A DNA stretch of 64,000 nucleotides from Druceiella hillmani. Taxonomy: Eukaryota; Arthropoda; Insecta; Lepidoptera; Hepialidae. Of this stretch, positions 11,430 through 24,859 are shown piece after piece. How positions within the stretch are numbered: the stretch's first letter is position 1; the number at the start of each line of letters is the position of its first letter. The translations under genes were made by a program, and so were the position numbers. The stretch lies in the NCBI GenBank assembly GCA_039881145.1, contig JAYKKI010000004.1, forward strand, positions 48,787,501 through 48,851,500, read 5' to 3'. The notes beneath the pieces were generated by a model that searched no databases, was not told the DNA's origin, and was given only the letters and a program-made list of their open reading frames with translations.

Positions 11430-13762
11430 GTGTATTAGTAGTTGTGAGCTTAAATAATAAAAGAAATGAGAGCAAAAATGCAATATTTGTAGTAAAAAGG
11501 ACGTTCGTTTATTTCGCAGAAGTAGATAACGTAAAATAGTTAACCTAAATGAATGATTCACTTAAATAATTCTATACTTCAATAGTTTAATTTCACTTAA
11601 ATAATATTTAATAACTTTAGATATAGAAGATTCAAATCGATTAGGGCATTAAAGTAACATTCTACAGAGATTAACCGCGCTTATATTAATTTGAAATATA
11701 ACTATGAATAAATTTCATACAGTTGTTAAAAAGACCATGAAAACCAGTCTAGTAATTTTTACTTTAGAGTATATCCAACATCATTTTCAGTCATATTTTT
11801 GATGACTATATCTTAATGCTACTTGTAAAATCTAGATTTATCATGGCTAAACTAATTTAATATCATTTGATTTGGGCGGTGAAAACTTGTAATGCTATAA
11901 AAAGTATGTCCCTCTTTCACTTCGTGTAGTAAGTTTATAAAATCTCTTTGGATCATATATCCTGTATGCGATTTCATTTAAATGTAAAATCAGTTTCATT
12001 TAGTTCTTTTCCATTTTACTGTAAACTTTAAAAACCGGTTTTATTACTATTAATACCGTTTCACAGTTAGCTCCAATTTGATTCCAAGAATCAAAGGTGC
12101 TGTTAAATAATTTACGATTCAGGAAGCACGTTATTCAATCCCCGCTTCCCGGAAATAAAGTGCGCAGTGACGCAGTTACTCTTAATCAATAACCATAAAC
12201 GACTGACGGCCTTTGCAAACAATAGTTATTCGAGCCGGCCGTAAATATGGCGTCTCGTCTATATTTCCTTTCATTAGATGAGTGTTAATGCTTTACGACC
12301 GGAAATGGTGGCAATGCTGCGGAGGCTGCTTCGATATATGCGATAAAGGGAAAAGATAATTTTCTGCGTCTTTCTATATTATTTAATGTCCGTATAGATC
12401 TTTGAGGCAATTGATAAGGTCCTGAAGTGTTTATATGTACATCGCCGTGCAATGCATATAAAAGTCTACGTTGACATCTCTGAGCCATTCTAAATTATTA
12501 AGAGTATTTACAGTGTTGCAAAAATATGGAATAACTTGCTCTCCGAAATTTCTTTCACGTTTCAATATGAAATAAAACTAAAAATCAATAATGATAATTT
12601 TAGCAACTACTGGAATTATAAGACCGCCGTTCGTCACCGACAGAAATAGGTGATAGCCGGGCAGCAACATTATTGCGGTTAATCTACAGAAAAGGGTTGA
12701 ATCAACCAATCCCGTCAGAAACGATAATCTAGAGTTTAAACGTTCAACGATGTTAAACCGTCATTAATCTAACGAAATTATGATTAAACTATCGTTTGAA
12801 CTCCATCGATGATTTAAAGTATAATTGATCTTATGAGCCTAAGTCTCAAAGTAAAATCGTGACTTAAACGAAAAAATCTAAGCCAGTGTATGTTACTTAT
12901 TTCATATGCAAGTATAATGTTTGAACATTAGTTGTAACACTTTTAGCAACTGCAGAATGCGCAGTGCTCAGAGCACATAGCTCAATAGAGTATGACTAGA
13001 ATAACCAAAAGGGACAGAAAAAGAATACTTAGATTACGGAAAACCTGGAGCAGAGTAGGTAATCAAACGCATGAAGGCAACGAAGTAGAAATAAGCAGAA
13101 CATGTAACAAGAAAAACTTATCAACAATGAGGCACAAAAGTAATGTTTAGATGCTAACGCCGAACTGCCAAGAAGACTCTTAAATGAAGTATTTTCCAAT
13201 TAAATTGAAAAAGGTACCAGAAAAAATATTAGAAAATCACACACGACAAAAATGGGTCAAAAGCATTAACAAGACTTACATTCAACAGTAGACAAAATAT
13301 ATGTACGTCCCAAAACTACTGTACTGTAGTAGTGTTGATTAATTTCTAAAGTAAAATAACATTTTTTTTATTTGGTCCTTTATTACGGCGAACTAATTTA
13401 TTTTTCGAAAAGAAAATATTTTCTTATTTAAGAACATTTCCTAAATCGCAATTACGATTAAAGATTCTTTATCGTAAACAGAAATTTCGCGAAAAACCAT
13501 TAAGAAAAACCTCAATTATTTGTATTCAATTTTACCTTCAGCGAAATAATACTCATATCGCTTGATATTCATAGCCGGAAGAGGTGTTCACCGCGTCACT
13601 TTAACGACGCACCACGACGCTCGGCGATCGTATGCATCGTATGGCGATAACCCTTGCGCTAACGTTGAAATAGAATCTCAAGAATGTTCTTAGGTATGTA
13701 CCTACAAAAAGATTGAAATGTAAAAAAACATATTGATTTTGTGATTTACTATACCTATTTTG

Positions 13763-13765
<3 letters not shown>

Positions 13766-13819
<54 letters not shown>

Positions 13820-13821
13820 CA

Positions 13822-13864
<43 letters not shown>
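13766..13864. repeat. (TA)n microsatellite with CA/TC interruptions
   Basis: Three TA blocks are separated by TACATATCAATATA and TACATA. Open frames on both strands here are poly Tyr-Ile artefacts. Confidence 0.95.
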
Positions 13865-13865
<1 letters not shown>

Positions 13866-15074
13866 TGGCAACATTGAAGAAATTAGTCATATCGAGTCTT
13901 TAAAACCAATTGCCATAAAAACCAAAATTTTTTTTAATTATTCTGATATTATGTTTATACAAGTTCATTTTCAAAATAATATAAAGAAAATCATAAATTA
14001 AAAACGTTTAAAACATTATTATTAAATAAAAATACATTGATCTACGTACACGTATTTTAATAATATTTTTTATTAATTAGTATCGGACAAATTAGACCAA
14101 CCCAATATGCTTCATTAATTGAAAGAGAGATTTTATCTTATTCTCTCCTTCTAACTACAATTATTTAATGAATGTGAAAATGTTTTTTGCCAAATCTTTA
14201 CTTGTTGTTCAAATTTGATATTATCCTTATAATATCAACTACTTCTATTCGATATTATATTTTTTGTCACATAGTATGAGTCAATAAAATTAAATAAGCC
14301 ACGAAATAAATCATATGAGCTATCAACGATTGTCCGATAATATTCTTTAAACTGTGTTGCACTTGTGCCTATGTTATATAAAAACGTTATTACGTTTCTT
14401 AGAATGGGCCCACACGCTTTTTTTGTAAATTAAACATTGCCTAAAGTCTACTCATGTGACAGACATGCGTCATTAGTATTATTTACACTAAATGAAAACA
14501 AAGATATATTACCGACATAATTCATCGAAAATCCATTGAAGAAGATATCCCTAAATGTGATATATCATTATAAGCAATGTTGTAAGAAAACAGTTTTCAA
14601 ATAAGGCAGTTATGGAAAACCCATCTGGGACCACTAACTTTCGTTGTTACAACCAATATGGTGTCATAACCGACGTCTTTATAAATTTATTAGATACCTT
14701 ACATTTCGTTCTAATTATTTATCATGTATATAAAATTTATATCAAAATGTGTTGAGCCAAATGATAAATTTTTCATTAAAATAACCAACTCGATCTCGGT
14801 TTAACGGAGCAAAAGTTCATTTCAAATTGTAACGCTCGAATACTCTCTTCGCTTCTGCTACTAATAAAGTCGTCATTTTCCACAGGTACGTATATATTCC
14901 ACTGTATGAAGAAGGCCAAGTCATTAATTTTAAGCCGCGATCGCAAAATCAATTGCGCCTATCAGCGCGGAGTTACTCGGCAAACTCATTACATCCCTTC
15001 TTACAAGGTCTCTTTTCATGCAACGGTTGTCAAACATTTGCCAGGGTTTCTGATGAATTTTTCTTATGGATGAT

Positions 15075-15356
15075 TTTGAAATATTAAATATATTTGGCTT
15101 TAATTTTGTAGAAATTCATTATTCACAATTAAATGAAACTACGTGATGTAGTAGTATTTCTACTTTCTTTAATTTCTTTACCACGACCTAGGTTTCATCG
15201 TATTACAACATCTTTAGGTGGGCTATTAGCAAAGATATTGTAATACAACGAAATAATTGTAATACAATGAATAATTGTAATACAACGAAACCTAGGTCGT
15301 GGTAAAGAAATTAAAGTAGAAATAATACTACATCACGTAGTTTCATTTAATTGTGA
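15075..15356 (+). mobile_element. MITE copy 2, complete, 282 bp
   Basis: Same family as 9188-9480, in the opposite orientation. Order on this strand: a one-sided segment with ATATATTTGGCTTTAATTTT, then CACAATTAAATGAAACTACG, an arm containing CCACGACCTAGGTTTC, a centre with an extra AT-rich duplication of GTAATACAA units, then the reverse arm ending at ATTTAATTGTGA. The flanks are identical 12-bp copies of CTTATGGATGAT at 15063-15074 and 15357-15368. Non-coding. Confidence 0.8.
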
Positions 15357-17123
15357 CTTATGGATGATATTAAAGGCCGTTATGGTAACGTAAAATTAAT
15401 ACGGAAGGCCAATATTTAATGTTATCTGTAATAGTATCAACCTATTTTTATATCAACATACAATTTATATTCATTCGACTAAAAATATTAATGAGTAGAT
15501 ATTTACACTCAAAATCGGAGAGCAAAAGTAAACTGAACGAATATGTGGTATCTCATAGCCCACCTTATGAAGTTTGAATATATTTGTCGGCTACATCTAT
15601 TATTTGTCAAAATTTTTTTAATTGACTATTTCGCGAAACTCTCATAAAAATATAAGGAAAAAGAGAATAATATACAAATTTAAGCGCACCGTATGAAACA
15701 TAACCCCTAAATATTTTAAGTATTTTTCTTTCACAGATAGAGAACCTTTTTAAAAAGCATAGCTTTGCACTCTCATTCTTTGATTTTTCAGTAGGTTCAA
15801 TCTTATAACAGAATGATAGATATATATGAAAGATAATAATGACATAGCCACTTCTTACGTAAGGAGCTCCGAAATAAGATAACAGTTAAAAAACGTGTAT
15901 ACGACAGCACGCACGTTAGAAATGATACCATCTTGGGATTTAATTGAAATAAATAATTAACAAGAGTTGAATGGGAATAAATAATTATCATTAATGGGAA
16001 TAATTAAGTAAGAACAGTTGTATGACGTCTTCTAAATACTTACTCAGCTAAAGGAACTTCACTTCCTGCTTTGATTTCAGAGTCTTACTTCTACTGAACA
16101 AGTTGCAGGCCAATTCTAACCGGATGGTCATTCCCGTCCCGATCAATAAGAGCCCAAACATAATATCTATCATTTACGGTCAAGGAGTTCTATTCTGAGT
16201 CATACCACCCTGGCTCAATATAAATTGGAGCAAATGGCACAAATATAAAATCATCAGAACTGTATGCGGAACAACATGAGTAAAAACAAGCATGTTTACC
16301 ATTAACCATATTAGGATATCTTTTACCTCTTTCCCACTTTAGCATCTGGCCCGAGACTACATACAAGCCCAAAGGTGTTACAGAGACAAATCGAATATGG
16401 CCAATCATGACAATTCTGCTTTTCGACCGTGTGGAGCTCTTATAACCACAAAAAGAAGGAAAAGTGAGGAAATTTTACGAATATTAATTAGAATGCTTGT
16501 GCTTTATTAATCCCGTTTACGGGAAAAATGAGCATATTCTAAAAAAGTGTAAGATATGGAATCAGAGCTGCAGTTGTCCGATAAACAATTCCTTAAACTT
16601 TCCTATTTTGTTTCATAATTTTACCTTTAGCAGCTTTGCAGATGGGGCCGACCACGTTTTCTTTGTTTCAATAATATATCTAAAGCTGCCTTCCATGAAA
16701 AGCTAAAAATTAGTTCTAGAAACTACTTCACGCTTTCAATTGACCGAAAGCAGAAAAATGTGTTTTTATACCAAACTTGTTCCCTCTATAACTCTCAAAA
16801 AAATATTTTAATTTTAATTTATGAAATATGCTGATCAATAAGCTATATACTTCAATCCATGTTTCAAGTTTCCGCGCTGATTTCTAAGGAAGGGTGAGTT
16901 TCTAAGGAAAATGGTTACTCAATTTATTCTTTTATCATTTTACAAAAATTCGTTTATTTTATAAAAAAATCGTTTTGTTTCTTTTGCGCTACGAAACTCT
17001 GAAAAGAGAAAGAAATTATTACAAATTAAACAATTGTAACTATTACTATTTTTTACTTATTTACCAATAATTGTTTCATTTAAAAACACTCAAAAACGTT
17101 AAGAGTACGTGCTCATAGCATTC

Positions 17124-17206
17124 AGATACATTCAGCTTAGCAAAATTAATTCCTGAAGCATTCAGCATAGCAAAATTAATTCCTGAAGCATCCAGCATAG
17201 CAAAAG
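17124..17206. repeat. Short tandem repeat, about 31 bp, three copies
   Basis: The unit contains CATTCAGCATAGCAAAATTA followed by ATTCCTGAAG. The last copy is diverged (CATCCAGCATAGC). Confidence 0.7.
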
Positions 17207-19249
17207 AAAAGTTTGAATTCTCTGCCCCGTACGCAACACAATTTTAATTCTCAAAAATATCAAAATGTCTTCCTATAATCACCAGAAAACCAGCAAATAA
17301 TTTACTGGACACATACAATGAGTTTGGAAATCACGGAACGAATAAGGAATTATCGAGAACGATAAAAATTAATCGTGGCGCAACACACTACAAATACCTC
17401 CAGCACTTAGCGGCTATGGCGTACGAATTCATCGATATAAATCACGAAATATAGATTGATCGAGTTGTAATCGAATAATAAATTTGTTTTTATTTATTTT
17501 TAAAGTCGATTAAATTTTGTTATTTCCCAACACATACGTATTCTGCTCACGTGATATAATAACGTAACATCATTTAATGGACAAGTTATGTACTTAAACC
17601 ATAATAAGTCTACTAAGTATAATCACGATATATACTTCAAAATATGCTCAATGTGCGTAACGTTTACGGACGGTTAAAATAAAACTTCTGTTACACGTAG
17701 CAATATGTATGAAGAAACGATGATGGACAATTAATAATCGCAACTATGACAAATTTATAACACAGTAATTAAGAAGTTGCTAATTTTGTTATAGAAGCAA
17801 TAAACTAAGCTTATGAGTTACATATAATTTAATTTCATTATAAAATACACATGTAATATAAATGACATAGCAAAATAAAAATAAATTACTGAAAAAATGA
17901 TATATTTTATCTCTACAAGTTTATTTTAGAAAGTAAAAATGCGTAAGTCATAAATAAATGTTAATAAATAAAAATAACTACCGCAAATAAAGAGCACTTA
18001 ACTTTAAAGTCAAATATATCGAATAATCTTTACCCTAAAATATAAGTTTTATTTTGATAAGAAGCTAAAAAATATAAAAATACTATTTTTTATATACAAA
18101 TCTAACATCGAAAAAGTAAATGTTTTTAAAAAACTTTTAGTTTGCCTCTTTAAACTATGGAAAATGTAATTATGTCCATTAACTAAAATAAATCGTTTTA
18201 TATAAAAAAACAATGCAAAACTTATTTTTACGTAAAGTCAATTTAAATTGTCATATAACAAATGAAATAAACTAACGCAATAACGTACTTTTCTATTACC
18301 ACTTAAAAATTGTTGCAAATAGGTATTTCCTTAATTCTTTACTTCGTTTTTATTTATTTATTAATTTATTCATTTATAAAATGAAAATATAAAAATTAAA
18401 GCTCTTAATAATTTTCGGAGTCTAAAAATATCGAATTTCAAATTTAATAGGTCTTATCAGGTAGAAGGTATTATAAACAAAATGTTAATTTTACAAAGTA
18501 TATATGTACAATACGATGAAATAAATTATATCTTGGTTATTTAAAATTCAAACAATATTAGAAATAAATAAGTAACATAAAATGGCAATATAATAATAAA
18601 AATGAACGTTTGTGTATAGATTATTATGATAAAATATAGTAACACAGATTCAGAAGACAATCGCGGCCTTACTGATAAGAGATGGTACAACCAGTGTTAC
18701 GATTTAGTAATTGTTTTTTTCTTCTAGAACAATTCAAAAGTTCTTAAGAATCTTTGAAAAAATGATGTCCTAAAATCCGCTAGAATTCATTAAATTTAAA
18801 AATATCTATCTTTTAGCTAAAACACTGTCTGATTTTGGAAATACCTATTAGATAAAAGGGTACCAATAAATCAAAGGAGACAAAAACAATCATAAATTAA
18901 TTTTGGTTGCTTTTGCTTTGTTCTGAACCCTTTCAACTACCTTCCAACGCTGCTAGGCTTACGGTCCTTGTTCAGATACTGGTCACAATTATAACCCTTG
19001 GCCCAAATACTGGTCATAGACGGAATATTTAAAATTTAAACTAGCAACAAATCTAAAAATAATACCGTTGGGGTCACGTTTGATGCTGTACTTAACTTAT
19101 GCTTACAAAGAGAATTCTCGACAAAATACACATGTACTATAGAATTATAAAGACAAGCTATATCTGGCTAAGGCTGCAGGATCAGATAAGAAAACATTAA
19201 TAAAAGAAATAAAACAACAGCAAGAGATCCAGTGAAATAAAAACTGGAA

Positions 19250-19460
19250 TTAACAAGGAAATTGGCTGGCGACATGCAAAGAACTACAGACGAACAATGG
19301 TCTGCAACACTTATAAACTAGTACCATTTAGATACAAAAGACAGAACTAGTACCATTTAGATATAAAAGAGAGAAAAACCCTAGATGAAACAAACGATAT
19401 ACTACAAATAGCTTGGAAAAGGTGGAGATTGGATAAGAGAGAACAGCATTTGAAGGTGAC
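19250..19460 (+). pseudogene. Non-LTR RT C-terminal relic, copy a
   Basis: The + strand gives LAGDMQRTTDEQWSATLIN, a stop, then after frame slips KTLDETNDILQIAWKRW. This follows the pattern of the RT tail of insect non-LTR elements (AGH-xx-R-xx-D-xx-W, then a DD-I-xx-AG-xx-W region). It carries several stops and shifts and is dead. It shares its layout with the next copy about 283 bp downstream, so the pair is probably a tandem duplication. Confidence 0.5.
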
Positions 19461-19534
19461 TGTTTAAATAAAAAAAACATTACCACAAAAAAGAAAGCAA
19501 TAATAAAAAAAACAATGATATAAAAATTAGAATT

Positions 19535-19770
19535 AAAATGGAAATGAGCTCGCCACATACAAAGAACTAAAGATAAACGATTGTCTTCAAAACTAACAAA
19601 CTTGTACTTTTGGGTACAAAATTGACGAGGAAGACCCTAGATGAAATGGAAAAACAACATATTAAAAGTAGCATGAAAAAGGAAAGAGACAGATTACAAT
19701 TGGAGGAGAATTTTTACCGCTACACCAGATTCAATAGATTTAGGAATCTTGTAGTTTTAGCCAGAAATCA
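19535..19770 (+). pseudogene. Non-LTR RT C-terminal relic, copy b
   Basis: It starts with GCTCGCCACATACAAAGAAC, a diverged copy of GGCTGGCGACATGCAAAGAAC at 19264. An 82-codon frame (19610-19858) reads KTLDEMEKQHIKSSMKKERD, which parallels the tail of copy a. The open frame has no independent support as a gene. Confidence 0.4.
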
Positions 19771-20183
19771 AAGTATATGGAAGTTTGTACAGTACTTCAA
19801 ATATTCAAAGATTGTCTTAATTAAAGAACCGAACGGAAATTTAATGGGGCTAACTTAGATATAAGTTAACTCTTGGTTCTCATTGGAATTGGTTATTTGG
19901 GAATCATTATTTAGTACCATCATTATCATAGAAAAAAGAAAGAGTATATGCGATGCTTTTCCTTAATAGATAAACTTCCTACTTTCTACTATTTCACTAC
20001 CGTTCGATATTTTAATGATTATTGTAATCGAAATTACCGATATTACGATAACTATAATTGATATTACATTAATCGAAATTACGATAATATTATGTGACGA
20101 AGAAAGCGGTACGTCTAATATTGTCTAATCGCCATTAGCTGACGAATCGATCTTTCAAATATTTGCTTGTTATCTTTTTAAAC

Positions 20184-20185
<2 letters not shown>

Positions 20186-20266
<81 letters not shown>

Positions 20267-20278
20267 GTATATGTATAT
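20186..20278. repeat. (TA)n microsatellite ending in (GTAT)n
   Basis: About 33 TA repeats are followed by GTATGTATGTATGTATATG. Confidence 0.95.
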
Positions 20279-23200
20279 TTACATTATCTCCCACCCTAAT
20301 ACACCCGCCAATAAACCCTCCTTCCCTTGTTATTGAGGATTATATATGAATCCCTGTATCGAGCATTACTTCGAATATCTCGTATCGCTCTTCAATATAG
20401 AATGTTGTCATTGCGAGCAACATTTTTCAACATAAATTGAGGAGAAATATCAATTTTATTTCTCGAATGCACCTCGTCTATTTCAAGGATATCTGGAATT
20501 TGAACGACGTTGGCAACAAAATATAGCATAAAAGAAATAGGTCAAAGGAATCAAAGTAAATTTAAGCTACTCGTGACATGTCTGTAATTTAGTTACCAAT
20601 TCTTCCGTAGGAGATATCAACACGAAAAAACAAAACTAACAAAACTGACATTTTCAAATATTAACATTATTAATGTTGGTAACACTACAATTTAAGTTTG
20701 TTTTTACTATAGATGCAAGAAATATACAAAACTAAATGAATAATTTTTATGTATTTGCTTTCTTTATCTTCTCTCTTTTTCATCAGTCACTGATTTTCTA
20801 TATTGCAATGTTCGTGGAAAATGTTGTATTATATTTATGAGCAGAGCCTGGAGTTTCGTTTCCTTCATAAAAAAGTAAATAACATGAATTTTTAATAAAA
20901 AAAACCTCAATTCTCACATATTTACAAGACACACAGTGCAATAACAGTTAATTTGTTAGTATCATCTGTTGTGTTATTTTGTTTGCATAAAGTACCATTT
21001 GTTGCCGTAAATAAATCGAACAATTTACGAAGTAGACAATTCATTATCGAATGACATAAATATGTTTATCGTAATTTATAGATTTTCGTGATATTAATAC
21101 ATATAGCTAATTGATATGTTTTAAATAAATACAGTGTTAGACTGTTCAACTGTATATGAAGTAATGAAAACAGTGCGACGGTGACAGTGGTAAGTTGACG
21201 ATATTGAATTTTATAATTTACACCACTCGAGTTCTAGTGAAAGAGTAATATTAGTATCAAGAAAAACCGTTGGAACTTCGCTAGAAAATTGCCACAATTA
21301 ATTAGTTAAAAAGTTTTTTTGGGTTTCTCTGAATCATTGTAAACTCCGGCACATCAAATGACAAAGCACTAAAACAGCAACACGCAAACGTGGCCGCTCT
21401 GCACCGTTATATTGTCTCATTATATATGAGATTTTAAGTACTAAACAAATCAAATTATTTTAAACCTATCTTCCATTTCCTGAAACTTATTGTCCCCTAA
21501 GCCTAATTTGCTGGTAACTTATATGTGCTTACTTATTCTCACTTGAAGTTTAAACTTTCCTTTTTCGCTGAAAAAGCAACTTGTTACTTTTTCTTTCTCC
21601 AATTGTACCATTTATCAACTCACAACTACAACTACAATGCTTGTAGATACTTAAAAAATACTTTGATATTATATTTTTATCGACAGTCATGTACAACATG
21701 TACTAGCAAACCCACATTATCTTGTAAGAAATAATAGTTATTGTTACAGCTGTTAACCAATGTAACTCTGTTAAATATAACAAGTTCACATAGATTAAAT
21801 ACGACTAAAACGACCAAAAACGCGCTTCGAACGTTGTTATTTAATAACCATTTTTCGCCTACGAGTTATATACAATTTTTAAAATAATATTGAAACTATA
21901 GTTTTGTTTTTGTAAACGTTCTTTTTAAATAGTTTTGGCTTATTAGAATCGCTACAATATAACCAATCTCTATTCTGAAAATTCTGTTAAACAATTTTTT
22001 CAAAATTTGGGAAATTATATGAAACTATTTGTGCCCGCAACTACGTTCGCGTATAATTCTGAATAACAAAAATTCTTAGAAGTAATGAACATTATTATTT
22101 CTTTGTTTTTTTGTATTTTTGGTTCATTTACTTTTTTCTTACATGCTAAGTAATTTTTTTTTATTTAACTTATTAGGGTAATATCAAAAATATGCATGGA
22201 ATATTTAAAACCTTCTTTATAAACAACATTTAATGTAACATTATTTTCACTGTAGACAAATAAATTTTCAGCGTTCTTACACAGGAGAGCGCGATATAAA
22301 GGATTTTTTTTAATTTTTTATTTGTTTTTACAATATCTATGAGCATAAAGTTTACTAAAAATGCTAACAAATACCATTGATAGTTCGATATCCTAATATG
22401 TCTATGAACATAAAATTTACTAAAGACGGTAATATATGGCGTTGGCAGAACCAAAATCGTAATATTCACCAAGCCACTGTTTTTTTAATATTCAGATAAA
22501 AGTATCCTATATATTGCTCAAAGATATAACCTATTACTATAACATTCATCAAAATCCGTCTAATATATTTTGCGTGTTTGAAGAACAAATTAATAGATAG
22601 ACAAAAAGAACAAAATTTTAAAATAGCTTTTCTGGCTTCTATATTATTCTATACACTAAATCAATCACTTTTTTTAAACATTTTCCATGTACAGAATTCA
22701 CTCTTTTACAGTTTTATTATATATTTAGATTATTGCTAAATTTTAAACTAAAGTTATTCGTGAAAATTAGAAAAGTCATAGCTTCCAATCCGTATCTCGC
22801 GTACCGTATCATTAAACTATGTCAATTGGTAGAAAATCGTAAATTATAACTTTTTCCTTATTCTTACAAATATTTATAGATAGATTTTAAAAGTTAACAG
22901 TTACAATAGTAATGTGAAAAGTATTAAAGGCGTTAGAATTTTTAAATAGCTGCCGAACATCTCGCGTCGAATTAAACTAAAAACACTGTGGAAGTGGGTG
23001 CGGCGCTCCCGGCATTCCGCCCAAATATTCGCGTCATTATTTGCATTTCTTAATGAATTCGTTATATAGTCGGCATGAATAATGAAAATTTCGACGTTTA
23101 AGCGGGGCCGCAATAAACGTCCCGGGTTTGCTTCCCGGGACGGCATTCCTGAGTCTTTCGCGCCGTTACAACGATTGGGTCAACATGAGAGATCCGTTTA

Positions 23201-24568
23201 ATGTCTTATTGCCTTTTCGTATTTTACCCTATTCCTGCCTACATTTGATGTTCCGCTCAGTGTAATTGTCATAATTATTCGAGAAGGATGGAAAAGTATT
23301 ATTTTCCTCTGTTTTTAATCGATAAACTTAGATAACGGTTATGTGCTCGAGATGGAAGTTTTTTTTATACATTTATATTTAATCCAGCAGTTCGCTAAAT
23401 CAACTGACGGTTTCCTAATGATGGCTTAACATGAAAATATGATTTTGTTGTATCAAGAAGTGAAATCGAGGGATAAATATATAACGTTTCACCGGCTATA
23501 TGTCTTTGAAATGTTATATTACACTACTAACTCCATCTGTCGATCAGTTCATTTAAATATTGACAATATTTTCAAAAACTAAACGTTATCGTGGATAATA
23601 CAATTTTGACGTTATCGTTTATGTGTCATCTTGAATGAAAAAGATGATTTGTGACATTTTGTTGCAGTGATAATTATATAACAATTTTTAATTAATAACA
23701 TTGCAGTTTATTGTTATTATAATATAATCATTTAAGTTAATAAACTCGACGATAGAGCTGTAAAGAAAATATAGCAACAACAATTATGTGAAAACATTAT
23801 CACTGCATTTGCAAATTATTTTATTATAAAACCGTTCTCAATAAACGCGTAATTCCTCCAATACAATGTTAACAGTAGATCCTGAGAGTGTCAATCCGTG
23901 ACCAAAGACATTATCCAATCTCGCTGTCAGAATCAATCAATCGAGCATATAATTCAACAACCTCATCGAAGATATTTTGAACGCGTGTGCCACAGGAGCG
24001 AATACAGGTATCCAGGTTCTTTGAAGAACTCGCTCTGACCTGTGGAAAGTCCAGCAAGATGAACCAAAAAAACATAGCTGAAACAAATCGAGGCAGATCT
24101 AAGAAACTAACGACTTTATTTATATGAAGCAAAAATAGCGGATACAAACCGGCAGAAATGGAGAGAAGTCATAAAGGGAGCGGTTACCCACAGCATCATA
24201 TTGGTTTCGAGGTCATCTAAAAATTATTCAGTCATTAGATTACATCCAAAGTTATTAAAATAAGTCACACCCAATATAATTACGTTGAAGAGGCAAAATT
24301 AATCTACCATAAATATTACATTTCCACCGTATGATTAAGGGAGCATAAACTTAATTTTTTTTATTTTACACTACTCATAATAACATAATAAATGATTTTC
24401 TGTAATCAATTTCCGAATATATGTTCCATCAAATATGAAAGAAAACTAACAAAGAAATGTGAAATTGATGACAATTTGTCTATTTTTTAGCATTCATCAT
24501 TCATACCTGATGTTATACAATTCGATAACTGCTGGATCGATTAAAGTATGTATGACTATGACTTATTC

Positions 24569-24569
<1 letters not shown>

Positions 24570-24658
<89 letters not shown>
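24570..24658. repeat. (TA)n microsatellite with central (GT)n block
   Basis: TA repeats flank a GTGTGTGTGTGTGT block near 24595-24608. Two open frames here are repeat artefacts. Confidence 0.95.
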
Positions 24659-24662
<4 letters not shown>

Positions 24663-24859
24663 ATACAGATAAAATTACAATAAAATTAAAAACCATTGGA
24701 TCACGGACATATGAAAAAGGAAAAAATATTATTTGTAAATGAATGAATTCATTTACTCATAATAAAAGTTCATTAAATGTACTCTTACTTCAAATCTCAT
24801 TAAGCAGATCTACATTATTTTAGAACATATAACTACGTTATTGCAAAAAAAATATTTCT

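Noticed and set aside
12730..12812. GAGTTTAAACG / CGTTTGAACTC inverted pair
   Set aside because: Eleven bases with a mismatch and no flanking duplication; could be chance.
16190..16408. Minus-strand 72-codon frame with some protein-like composition
   Set aside because: No motif or neighbour supports it; possibly a transposon scrap but I cannot name one.
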